DNA of 33,447 bases from an uncultured Faecalibaculum sp. Its GTDB lineage: Bacteria > Bacillota_I > Bacilli_A > Erysipelotrichales > Erysipelotrichaceae. Each line of letters starts with the position of its first letter. Within the stretch, counting starts at the first letter, position 1. Where the stretch lies: assembly GCF_910588395.1 (NCBI RefSeq), contig NZ_CAJUPA010000028.1, forward strand, positions 1-33,447, in the 5' to 3' direction. The notes beneath the pieces are model-generated. The model was given only the letters and a program-made list of their open reading frames with translations. It was not told where the DNA came from and did not search any database. The translations under genes were made by a program, and so were the position numbers. Below, in pieces: positions 1 to 6,648 of this stretch.

Positions 1-211
1 GCTCACTTATGATACCACAGCCACAGGAGAATGCAACCACTTTTTTGTTCTTTTTTTGCATTTTTCCACTCAAACTCGCCGATAAGTGCAAATTGTTGTT
101 TTCTCTGCTCCGAATGCAACCGGCTGAAGCATTCTCCCGGTCTGCCGGCAGCGGGTTAACGCATAGTACAATGAAGGCCGAATGCCATCAGATAAAGAAA
201 GGAACCATCCC

Positions 212-811
212 ATGCCAGAATTCAGACTGCCATCCAATACTTCCCGCCAGCAGGCTTTTGAGCTGTGGAAACATTCTTTCATGCCCATGGTCACGCTGAC
301 AAAAACCTTCGATGTATCCTCCCTGGCAGAACAGCCGCACTTCAATGCCCGCTTTGTCTGGGCCATTGCCAGGGCCGCGTCCCGGATCCCGGAGTTTTAC
401 CTGCTGCCGGGTACGGAGGGCTTTCTGCTGTATGACCGGCTGGCTGTCAATGTGATCGTGAAAACCGAAACCGGCGGAATCTGCGACTGCCTGATTCCCT
501 GGAATCCGGACATCCGGATGTTTCTGGAACACTACCGGCAGCTGACAGAACAGGCTGCCCGCACAGGTATATGTCCGGAGATTGAAAACGCCGGAGAATA
601 CATGGTCATCGGCACCTCGACGCTGATTGCCACCACCCTGGACAGCGCGGTCAACGCCTGCAGTCCCTGGCCCAATCCCTATCTGATCTGGGGAAAACTC
701 CCACCCAATGGACAGCTGCCGGTATCCTTCCAGTTTCATCACGCCCAGATGGACGGCTATGAAGCCGCCATGTTCCTGGAAACACTGCAGCAGACAGTCG
801 CCGCCCTCTGA
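212..811 (+). CDS. CatA-like acetyltransferase (chloramphenicol acetyltransferase family)
   Basis: This 199-residue protein resembles the chloramphenicol acetyltransferase family, trimeric cytosolic enzymes that move an acetyl group from acetyl-CoA to a hydroxyl. The clearest sign is the C-terminal HHAQMDG motif (about residues 176-182), matching the family's HHxxxDG catalytic signature, with the expected short helix after it. The protein is slightly shorter than classical CAT enzymes (about 215-220). I start at 212 rather than the in-frame ATG at 182 because AAAGGA sits 8 bases before it. It stands alone and converges on the Nudix gene. Many CatA-like proteins of gut Firmicutes have no shown drug activity, so resistance should not be assumed. 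The family call is firm; the substrate is unknown. Confidence 0.8.
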   Translation: MPEFRLPSNTSRQQAFELWKHSFMPMVTLTKTFDVSSLAEQPHFNARFVWAIARAASRIPEFYLLPGTEGFLLYDRLAVNVIVKTETGGICDCLIPWNPDIRMFLEHYRQLTEQAARTGICPEIENAGEYMVIGTSTLIATTLDSAVNACSPWPNPYLIWGKLPPNGQLPVSFQFHHAQMDGYEAAMFLETLQQTVAAL

Positions 812-827
812 TTTCTGCCCCGGCACA

Positions 828-845
828 GGACTGGCCAGCCAGTCC
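828..845. terminator. Short hairpin between convergent genes
   Basis: A perfect inverted repeat with 8-bp arms (GGACTGGC/GCCAGTCC) and a 2-base loop lies between the stop of the acetyltransferase and the stop of the Nudix gene. It has no T-run, so a terminator role is only likely from its position. Confidence 0.35.
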
Positions 846-856
846 GCATCGGCAGA

Positions 857-1243
857 CTACCGGGTTTCCAGCAGCTGTTTGACGATCTGTACGTCCGCCG
901 GGATCCAGGGCAGGTCCATGAGCTGACGTTTTGGGACAAACCGGCCGTCCAGGTGTTCCAGAAGATGCGGGCTGGTGACAAACCGGCAGAGGTAGCAGTC
1001 CATATCCAGATGAAAGGACGGGTAATCGTATTCGGCTTTCATGAAGAAACCCTCCACCTGAATCTCACAGTCCAGCTCTTCCCGGATTTCCCGCAGAAGT
1101 GCCTGCCGGGGGCTTTCTCCCGGTTCCAGTTTGCCGCCGGGGAACTCATACAGTCCGCGAAACTCGCCGTAGCCCCGCTGGCCACACCAGATTTCGCCGT
1201 TGTCATTTTCCAGGATCGCCGCACATACCCGCACTGTTTTCAT
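857..1243 (-). CDS. Nudix hydrolase, MutT-like
   Basis: A 128-residue Nudix hydrolase that probably cleaves nucleoside diphosphate derivatives such as 8-oxo-dGTP. The Nudix box is complete: GGKLEPGES followed by REIREEL, fitting Gx5Ex7REUXEEXGU, with the Mg-binding glutamates in REIREEL. The length and the opening strand (MKTVRVCAAILEN) fit small MutT/NudG-type enzymes that clean the nucleotide pool or act on oxidised pyrimidines. The start at 1243 is chosen over one 11 codons upstream because AGGAGG lies just before it. It is the last gene of a leftward group, about 220 bases after the preceding small gene. The exact substrate cannot be read from sequence. Confidence 0.88.
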   Translation of the reverse strand: MKTVRVCAAILENDNGEIWCGQRGYGEFRGLYEFPGGKLEPGESPRQALLREIREELDCEIQVEGFFMKAEYDYPSFHLDMDCYLCRFVTSPHLLEHLDGRFVPKRQLMDLPWIPADVQIVKQLLETR

Positions 1244-1403
1244 GAAGGACCTCCTGCTGCTGTCAACGCAGCACAATTCAATTCCCAGGATGCACCTGTT
1301 TCCCGGAAAAATCCAGATCGGTTTTCTGATGGCGTGGTGCCGGAGGTCGGGGAATACCGGACTTCCGGCGATTTCCGGTGCAGCTTCCTGGTCTGTTATG
1401 CAA

Positions 1404-1434
1404 AGAAAGAGCAGCGTCTGCCGGCTGCTCTTTT
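1404..1434 (-). terminator. Terminator after the 90-residue unknown gene
   Basis: A 10-bp perfect stem (arms 1406-1415 and 1424-1433, AAAGAGCAGC paired with its complement) is followed on the minus strand by a T-rich stretch. It lies 34 bases after the stop of the gene at 1468-1740, so transcription of the deformylase block probably ends here and the Nudix gene is transcribed separately. Confidence 0.6.
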
Positions 1435-1467
1435 CCTGTATCGGGTCTCTGTATCTGCCTTGCCGCT

Positions 1468-1740
1468 TCAGCTGTTCTGCAGACTGTCCAGAGCCGCATT
1501 GATGGCCTGCAGCCTGGTTTCTTCCTTTGCGGCTTTCTGTGTTTCTCCCAGTTCCAGATGCTTCTTCTGCCAGGCGGCGGTGGAAAAACCGCTTTCACTT
1601 AGCCAGTAGATTCCCTGTTCCGGGGTCATGTCCGGACCATAGACCGTCCGCATTTCCTGCAGGATCTGCCCTCCGCCGGGGATGTCCTGCAGAGCGGCAT
1701 CCAGTCTCTGCCATGTTGTGTATCTGTTTGTTTCTGTCAT
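1468..1740 (-). CDS. Small protein of unknown function
   Basis: A predicted 90-residue soluble protein that I do not recognise. The reading begins MTETNRYTTWQRLDAAL and is rich in Gln, Glu and Ala. It looks mostly helical, with no signal peptide, membrane segment or cysteine cluster. The C-terminal third (GETQKAAKEETRLQAINAAL) could form a short coiled coil. The frame stays open far upstream, but residues before this Met are Arg/Cys-rich and overlap the DUF1294 gene, so they are not credible. The chosen start has only a weak Shine-Dalgarno. It follows the DUF1294 gene by 110 bases in the same direction and precedes a good terminator. Coding status is likely rather than certain. Confidence 0.5.
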   Translation of the reverse strand: MTETNRYTTWQRLDAALQDIPGGGQILQEMRTVYGPDMTPEQGIYWLSESGFSTAAWQKKHLELGETQKAAKEETRLQAINAALDSLQNS

Positions 1741-1850
1741 GAAACCAGCATGGGGCAAGCGGCCGGATTGGAAAAGCATTCTGCCCGGCGGGATACAGCG
1801 GATACCAGGGAAGGCTTCGTGAGTGCTCCCTGTGGACTGCAGTGCTGTTT

Positions 1851-2129
1851 CTACAGCATGCCGCCGGTCCAGGCCAGCCAGACAATGATCACCAGCCACA
1901 AGAGCACGGAAAGCGGGATGAGCACCCGGAATTTTGTCTTCCGGGTCTTGTGACGGAACACCTGCATGCCAAGCCAGGCACCGGCGCCGCCGCCGGCAAA
2001 AGCCAGCCACAGAAGCATCCGCTCGGATATCCGCCACTTGCCGCGTCTGGCCTGGCGCTTGTCGGCTCCGAAGGCAAAAAACGCCAGCGCATTCAGCAGA
2101 ATCAGATAAACTGCCAGTTCGTTTCGCAT
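1851..2129 (-). CDS. DUF1294 family membrane protein
   Basis: A 92-residue membrane protein matching DUF1294. The family's pattern is visible: an N-terminal hydrophobic helix, the basic FGADKRQARRGKWRI loop, a second hydrophobic segment with AGGGAGAWLGM, the charged FRHKTRKTKF stretch, and a C-terminal membrane helix. Its biochemical role is not known. It starts 6 bases after the deformylase stop and has no strong ribosome binding site of its own, so it is probably translated by coupling with the deformylase. It could be mistaken for a transporter fragment, but the length and motif order are those of a complete family member. Confidence 0.85.
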   Translation of the reverse strand: MRNELAVYLILLNALAFFAFGADKRQARRGKWRISERMLLWLAFAGGGAGAWLGMQVFRHKTRKTKFRVLIPLSVLLWLVIIVWLAWTGGML

Positions 2130-2135
2130 GACGGC

Positions 2136-2546
2136 TCAGATCAGGATGCCCTGGAAATGGTCCATCTCATGCTGCACAGCCTGAGCCGGGACGCCCGTCA
2201 GCCGCATCCGGCTTCGCTTCCATCTGCGGTCCCGGTACTCCACTTCAATCACGAAACTGCGCGTCACCTCTGTCTCCAGCCCCGGATGAGACAGGCAGCC
2301 TTCCCGGGCCTGGTAAGGGTCTTTCTGCATGACAATCACCGGATTGATCATCACCACAGGTTCGTCCAGAATCTTCACCGCCAGCATCTGGATGTTCTCG
2401 CCGATGATATCCGCCGCGATTCCTGCACACCCGGGATACGCCAGCATGGTATCCACCAGGTCCTGAACCAGTCGCAGATCCTTTTTCACGGCTTTCCGGG
2501 ACGGCGCCGAGAGAATCTCCTGGTCCTGGCAGATGGTGCGGATCAT
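2136..2546 (-). CDS. def: Peptide deformylase, divergent Gram-positive type
   Basis: A 136-residue protein of the peptide deformylase family, which removes the formyl group from the N-terminus of nascent proteins using a metal ion. Two metal-binding motifs are intact: EGCLS (Cys ligand, around residue 84) and QHEMDH (two His ligands plus the catalytic Glu, around 125-130). Motif I reads GIAADIIG instead of GLAAPQIG, so the usual Gln is replaced by Ile. I recall a similar replacement in a subgroup of short Firmicute deformylases, whose substrate may differ from the housekeeping enzyme. GAGG/AAAGGA lies before the start. The gene overlaps a possible 15-codon leader frame by four bases (ATGA) and is followed 6 bases later by DUF1294. 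Confidence 0.85.
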   Translation of the reverse strand: MIRTICQDQEILSAPSRKAVKKDLRLVQDLVDTMLAYPGCAGIAADIIGENIQMLAVKILDEPVVMINPVIVMQKDPYQAREGCLSHPGLETEVTRSFVIEVEYRDRRWKRSRMRLTGVPAQAVQHEMDHFQGILI

Positions 2547-2590
2547 GATCCTTTTCCCTCTTTCAGTGTGGTATCTGCTGTTGTCTTCAT
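2543..2590 (-). CDS. Possible 15-residue leader peptide ahead of peptide deformylase
   Basis: A 16-codon frame (MKTTADTTLKEGKGS then TGA) has a stronger ribosome binding site than the deformylase: GAAGGAG with 8-base spacing. Its stop overlaps the deformylase start as ATGA, an arrangement typical of translational coupling. The peptide is rich in Thr and Lys. Nothing else shows that it is made; codon statistics are useless at this length. An alternative is that this is simply 5' leader sequence with a chance frame. Confidence 0.35.
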   Translation of the reverse strand: MKTTADTTLKEGKGS

Positions 2591-2654
2591 GTCTTTTTCT
2601 CCTTCACAGGGCCTGCGGCCGATACCCGCAGAGTTTCCGTTCTACAATACTGGC

Positions 2655-3956
2655 ATGAAACTTCAACCAGGACTGTCTGCGCGGCAGAAGCTGAAACTCC
2701 TGCTGCCCTGTTTATTATATCTGATGGCAGGTCTTTGCTGTCTGCTCATTTCGGCCCGTTTCGCAGATGACTTCATTCTCGCCGCAGGAATCATGTCCCT
2801 GCTCTCTTCCCTGCCGTTTCTCATCCACGGTCTGCAGTGGCACCGCAACCTGGATCTGCTGGCAGCCATGCTGACGCTGGCGCTGGGACTGCTGTGCATC
2901 TTCATGAGAAGCAGGGGTGCTGAACTGATCGGGATTTTCTACAGTGTGTATCTTCTGGCCATCGGACTGGTGTTCCTGATCCAGGCCGCTCTGGACCACT
3001 TTGCTCTCAGCCGCCTGCTGCCGGGTGTGGCCTATGCAGCCGCAGGCATTCTCCTGCTGGTCTTCCACCGCCAGGATCCCCGGTTTGTGATGCTGGTCAT
3101 CGGGGCGTACCTGCTACTGCAGGCCTGGCAGAACGGCGAAGAGCTGTTCTGTTTCAGCAATCCCTGGGACGCCCGCTACTGGAGCATGCGCCACTGGATG
3201 GCCCTGCCGGCGTTTGTCATTGGCATTTTCCCCAGTTTTGTGATCGGCCGCATTCAGGACCAGGCCATGAAACACCACCCGGCAAAGTTCGATGCCCGCA
3301 AAAATGATCAGACGGCGAACCTCAGGATCTGGATCCACACCGGAACCTACGGCGCCAGGCTCTATGGTCATATGACCTTCTCCCGGAACAACGTGATGTA
3401 TTCCTACGGAGATTACGATTTGCCGGCGGAAAAGCTGTTCGGGACCATAGGTCCGGGGATCTTCTTCACGGTGAACGCCGAAGTCTACGCCAACAACTGC
3501 TGCATCGTGGAACACAGCCCGCTGTTTGAATACGGTCTGCATCTCACGGAAGAGCAGCTGGACCGGTTTGACGGCATGGCCCGGGGCATTTTCCGCCAGA
3601 CCATCCCCTGGACCTGTCCCATGGAAGCCGCTCATGACGCCGGCAGGCCGGCAGCGCTGCAGGAATACGGAAAGATGTACGCCAACCGGCTGTGGTACCG
3701 CACGGGGGCCATGTTCCGGAAATACACCCGGGGTCCCTGGAAGTGGTATGCGCTGCTGGGAAACAACTGTTCGAATTTCGCCGCAGCCAAACTCAACGAA
3801 CTGGGCCTGCATCTGCCGGTGTCTCATGGCATCGTATCCCCCGGGGAGTTCTACGAGGTGCTGGAAACGCTGTTTGAGGACCCGGATTCCTGTGTGATCA
3901 CGCGGCGGTATCACACAGCGGATATTCCCGCTTCCCTGTTTGATGTCCCCGACTGA
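2655..3956 (+). CDS. Membrane protein with HdeD-like helices and a permuted papain-like domain
   Basis: A 433-residue two-part protein. Residues 1 to about 200 hold some six or seven hydrophobic helices in a pattern like DUF308/HdeD proteins. After about residue 215 comes a soluble domain with GHMTF near its beginning (about residue 239) and NNCSNFAAAKL near its end (about 373). A His early and a Cys in an NNCxxF context late is the order seen in circularly permuted NlpC/P60-papain folds such as LRAT, YaeF and PPPDE, so I infer a membrane-bound thiol hydrolase or acyltransferase. No good Shine-Dalgarno precedes the ATG, and a TACAAT box at 2643-2648 lies only 6 bases upstream, so either the message is leaderless or the true start is further in. 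It diverges from the deformylase. Confidence 0.65.
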   Translation: MKLQPGLSARQKLKLLLPCLLYLMAGLCCLLISARFADDFILAAGIMSLLSSLPFLIHGLQWHRNLDLLAAMLTLALGLLCIFMRSRGAELIGIFYSVYLLAIGLVFLIQAALDHFALSRLLPGVAYAAAGILLLVFHRQDPRFVMLVIGAYLLLQAWQNGEELFCFSNPWDARYWSMRHWMALPAFVIGIFPSFVIGRIQDQAMKHHPAKFDARKNDQTANLRIWIHTGTYGARLYGHMTFSRNNVMYSYGDYDLPAEKLFGTIGPGIFFTVNAEVYANNCCIVEHSPLFEYGLHLTEEQLDRFDGMARGIFRQTIPWTCPMEAAHDAGRPAALQEYGKMYANRLWYRTGAMFRKYTRGPWKWYALLGNNCSNFAAAKLNELGLHLPVSHGIVSPGEFYEVLETLFEDPDSCVITRRYHTADIPASLFDVPD

Positions 3957-4053
3957 TTTCATCCTGCTGTTCATGCCGATGGCGCCTGCGGCGCCTGACA
4001 GGGCGTGCAGGCGGACGGTGCCATCCGCTTTCTTCGGATGACAGATCATGCGC

Positions 4054-4112
4054 AAAAACCCGAAGCCGGCTGCTGATTCATGGAATCAGCGCACAGGCTC
4101 CGGGTTTTTTCT
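4054..4112. terminator. Bidirectional terminator between convergent genes
   Basis: A long hairpin: a perfect inner stem GCTGATTC/GAATCAGC (4072-4079 and 4083-4090) inside outer arms AAACCCGAAGCC and GGCTCCGGGTTT. T-runs on both strands make it a rho-independent terminator serving both the membrane protein gene and the ABC permease. Confidence 0.85.
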
Positions 4113-4132
4113 TTGCAGACTGGCAGCACAGA

Positions 4133-4798
4133 TCAGCGCTGATCCCGTCTGGCCAGAATGGCGGGCATGATGAGATAGGACGCCACGAAAAGCAGCAGGC
4201 TGAAGATGGCCATGCCCTGCAGCATCGGCAGCTGCATGTTGATGTTCACACTGATGATGTCATTGCCAGCCATGGTGACTTCGCTGGAAATGTTCTGGCT
4301 CCAGAAGATGACCAGCGCAGCGGGAAGCAGGAAGGAAGCGAAGATCGTGATGAACTCCTGTCCCTTTTTAGCCATATAGGCCAGCGGAATCAGGGTGCCC
4401 GTGGCGCAGAACGTGATGATTGCCGCGATGCACAGATTGATCTGAAGGTCGTCGCCGGCAAGATCCAGGGGTTTCTGCTTCAGGGCACTGACCAGCGCCC
4501 AGATGGCCATGCCCAGCACAAATCCCAGCAGGGCGCTGACCATGGTCAGCTGGTACTTGGATTCCGTCAGCCGCTTCCGGGTGATGGGAAAGGTGGTGGA
4601 CATGCGGGTCCAGCCCGTGGAGCGGTCGGAAATGATGGTGGTGGCTGCCTGCATGGCGAAATAAATCGGGAAAAAGGCGCTGATGCCCACAGCGGCGTCA
4701 AAGTAAATCATCAGACCGGTGACGATGCCGGCAATCAGCAGCAGAACCGGCCAGCTGGCCAGGATCTGATACAGGTCCTTGCGGTAGATGCCTTTCAT
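4133..4798 (-). CDS. ABC-2 type transporter permease
   Basis: A 221-residue integral membrane protein with about six hydrophobic segments, of the ABC-2 permease kind that pairs with YtrB/BcrA-type ATPases. It starts MKGIYRKDLYQILASW, a short cytoplasmic N-terminus with a Lys/Arg cluster before the first helix, as usual for these permeases. It overlaps the ATPase stop by one base (TGATG) and has AAAGGAG inside the end of the ATPase gene, so the two are translated together. The GntR regulator upstream completes the operon. Such systems often answer to cell-wall-active peptides or export lipids or peptides; the substrate here is not known. Confidence 0.82.
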   Translation of the reverse strand: MKGIYRKDLYQILASWPVLLLIAGIVTGLMIYFDAAVGISAFFPIYFAMQAATTIISDRSTGWTRMSTTFPITRKRLTESKYQLTMVSALLGFVLGMAIWALVSALKQKPLDLAGDDLQINLCIAAIITFCATGTLIPLAYMAKKGQEFITIFASFLLPAALVIFWSQNISSEVTMAGNDIISVNINMQLPMLQGMAIFSLLLFVASYLIMPAILARRDQR

Positions 4799-5655
4799 CA
4801 GAGCGTTTCTCCTTTCGTGAACATCAGCACGATTTCATCCAGCGTGGCGGGCATCACCGCATAATCCGGATACCGCCGGGCAAACTGTTTCCTGTCGGCT
4901 ACAAGCAGATCCGTAGCCAGGGGCTGGGTTCGTTTCCGCAGAACCAGGTCCCCGTCAATGAACTCCAGCTGATCCCGGGTGACCTGGGCCATGCCGTACG
5001 CATTCAGCAGCGTTTCCTTTTCTTCGGTGAATACGATGCGCCCGTCCTGAATGAACACGATGTAATCCGCGATTCTCTCCAGATCGGAGGTGATGTGGCT
5101 GGTCATGAGGATGGAATGCGTTTCATCCTGCATGAAGTCCAGCAGCAGATCCAGCATTTCTTCCCGCACCACCGGATCCAGACCGGCGGTGGCTTCGTCC
5201 AGAATCAGCAGACTGGCATCATGGCTCAGGGCCGCAGCCAGAGACAGCTTGGCTTTCATCCCCCGGGAGAACTTCTGGATTTTCTGATCTTCGGGAATCC
5301 CGCAGGTTTCCATCAGCTGTTTCCACCTGGTTCTGTCCCAGCCGGGCCAGATCCCGGCAAACGCCTTTTCCAGAGTTGCCGGAGTAAAAACCTCGGGAAA
5401 CAGACAGGTGTCAAAAGCCGCTCCGATGCGGGCATGGGCCTGGATGACCTGGAAGGGGTTGATGCCGTAGACCGAGATTTCTCCGGTGTCGGGAATGTCC
5501 TGTCCCAGGATGCATTCCAGGGTAGTGCTTTTTCCCGACCCGTTCTCTCCGATGAGTCCCACCACCGATCCCTGGGGTACATCGAAGGTGATGTCCTGCA
5601 GGGAGAATTTCGGGAAATGCTTGCAGAGCTGTCTGACTGACAGAGCGGGTGTCAT
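4798..5655 (-). CDS. ABC transporter ATP-binding protein, YtrB/BcrA type
   Basis: A 285-residue ATPase subunit. All nucleotide-binding elements are visible: Walker A GENGSGKST (about residues 37-45), a signature FSRGMKAKL (about 128), Walker B LLILDEATAGLD (about 149-160) and the H-loop MTSH. The signature departs from LSGGQ in the way usual for the YtrB/BcrA branch. A C-terminal extension of about 70 residues follows the ATPase core, also usual there. Its start overlaps the stop of the GntR gene (ATGA) and its stop overlaps the permease start. It energises the permease; whether the pair imports, exports or senses cannot be told. Confidence 0.92.
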   Translation of the reverse strand: MTPALSVRQLCKHFPKFSLQDITFDVPQGSVVGLIGENGSGKSTTLECILGQDIPDTGEISVYGINPFQVIQAHARIGAAFDTCLFPEVFTPATLEKAFAGIWPGWDRTRWKQLMETCGIPEDQKIQKFSRGMKAKLSLAAALSHDASLLILDEATAGLDPVVREEMLDLLLDFMQDETHSILMTSHITSDLERIADYIVFIQDGRIVFTEEKETLLNAYGMAQVTRDQLEFIDGDLVLRKRTQPLATDLLVADRKQFARRYPDYAVMPATLDEIVLMFTKGETL

Positions 5656-6038
5656 GATGATTCCTCCTTGTACATGAGTTCCAGTGCCGAAATCAGATCC
5701 GGCAGATCCATCCCGCAGTCCCGGGAGAGTCTGACGGCCTGTTCCAGCACAGATTCCAGTTCCTGCCGCCTGGTCTCCAGAAGAGTCTGGCGGGAAACCT
5801 GCGCGATCACCGTGCCCCGGCCCACCACGGATTCAATGTATCCCTGACGCTTGAGGTTTTCGTAGGCTTTCTGGACGGTGATGACACTCACCCGGAGTAT
5901 CTTTGCCAGGGCGCGGATGCTGGGAATGGGCGTACCCGGCATAAGGGTACCGGAAATCACCCCTGCTCTGATCTGTTCTTCGATCTGTTCATAGATGGGG
6001 GTGTCCGAACCGGGTTTGAGAATAATTTCAAGATCCAT
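5652..6038 (-). CDS. GntR family repressor, YtrA subfamily
   Basis: A 128-residue regulator with an N-terminal winged helix-turn-helix and only a short C-terminal helical tail, the layout of the YtrA subfamily. Hallmarks are PIYEQIEEQIRAGVISG, then PGTPIPSIRALAKILRVS and TVQKAYENLKRQGYIE with the wing sequence GRGT. The start at 6038 has AAAAGGA 8 bases before it; an ATG 11 codons upstream has no such signal. As first gene of the operon and with inverted repeats over its own promoter, it very likely represses itself and the transporter until an effector releases it. Confidence 0.92.
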   Translation of the reverse strand: MDLEIILKPGSDTPIYEQIEEQIRAGVISGTLMPGTPIPSIRALAKILRVSVITVQKAYENLKRQGYIESVVGRGTVIAQVSRQTLLETRRQELESVLEQAVRLSRDCGMDLPDLISALELMYKEESS

Positions 6039-6069
6039 GGTTTCTGTCCTTTTCCGCACCTGACCGGAC

Positions 6070-6121
6070 ATAATGTACAGGTGCTATATGCACATTATAT
6101 ACACCTGCCATCGGCTGTCAA
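6070..6121 (-). promoter_or_regulatory. Promoter and GntR operator of the ABC operon
   Basis: On the minus strand there is a consensus TTGACA (6116-6121), a 16-base spacer and TATAAT (6094-6099). Two interleaved inverted repeats cover it: ATAATGT at 6070-6076 paired with ACATTAT at 6092-6098, and CAGGTG at 6078-6083 paired with CACCTG at 6102-6107. One arm of each lies on the -10 region or spacer, so a bound repressor would block the polymerase. The match with the YtrA-type regulator directly downstream is an inference from position. Confidence 0.75.
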
Positions 6122-6207
6122 CGGCTGTCTGATCCGGGCACCTGACAGGTACCGGAGACATGGCCCGGATAAAATGAAGGAAAGATGAACAGCCAGGAGG
6201 TGATGTC

Positions 6208-6411
6208 ATGCTGAAGAATCTGTTTTCTTTCCTGCTGGGATGCATCGTGGGAATCGTGATCATGGGATTCATCGTGTTCAGTCTGCAGTCTCAGGGCCGC
6301 ATGGACATGATGCCGGTGATCATGCTGGTCTGCGTGCTGATCCTGGTGGTGATCGGCCTGATCGGCTGGTGGTGGATGAGCCGGAAAAACCAGCCCCGAA
6401 AAGCCAGATAG
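6208..6411 (+). CDS. Small two-helix membrane protein
   Basis: A 67-residue protein with two hydrophobic helices (about residues 5-26 and 36-56), a short Gln/Arg-containing link and a basic C-terminal tail (MSRKNQPRKAR), suggesting both ends lie in the cytoplasm. A strong CAGGAGG site precedes the start with normal spacing, and the frame is followed by a terminator, so this is a real gene. I do not recognise the family. It diverges from the GntR/ABC operon and might share regulation with it, but nothing proves this. Confidence 0.72.
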   Translation: MLKNLFSFLLGCIVGIVIMGFIVFSLQSQGRMDMMPVIMLVCVLILVVIGLIGWWWMSRKNQPRKAR

Positions 6412-6419
6412 AACACTGT

Positions 6420-6455
6420 GCACAAAGCCGGTCCCGGACAGGACCGGCTTTGTGC
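6420..6455 (+). repeat. Perfect 15-bp hairpin after the small membrane protein gene
   Basis: Arms at 6420-6434 and 6441-6455 are perfectly complementary (15 bp, GC-rich) with a 6-base loop CGGACA, starting 8 bases after the stop codon. No T-run follows, so this may protect the message end or act together with the terminator at 6509-6539. Confidence 0.6.
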
Positions 6456-6508
6456 GTACCGGCTGCATTGGTCTGTATCTGCGCATTCCTCTGAAAATCA
6501 GATATTTG

Positions 6509-6539
6509 CCCGGAAAACCACCGGATTTCCGGCTTTTTT
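6509..6539 (+). terminator. Terminator before the XRE-membrane regulator
   Basis: A 7-bp stem CCGGAAA/TTTCCGG (6510-6516, 6526-6532) is followed by C and six T residues, a simple rho-independent terminator for the small membrane protein gene. Confidence 0.65.
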
Positions 6540-6648
6540 GGCCATTGCAACCACCGGTTGTCGGATTTCCAGCTTTCGTTTTCTGTTCGGAAGAAGTTTC
6601 CTCAGGTATGATTTCGGTGACCGATCGGAACACACAGGAGGTTCATTC

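Noticed and set aside
1..211. Gene in the first 200 bases
   Set aside because: Only short frames without a ribosome binding site are seen. A T-rich tract at 40-66 and a TACAAT box near 167 suggest a leader or promoter, but there is no convincing -35.
1842..2654. Open frame extending the membrane protein upstream by 271 codons
   Set aside because: It runs antisense through the DUF1294 and deformylase genes, both of which have clear family motifs; its own translation is His/Gln-rich and low in meaning.
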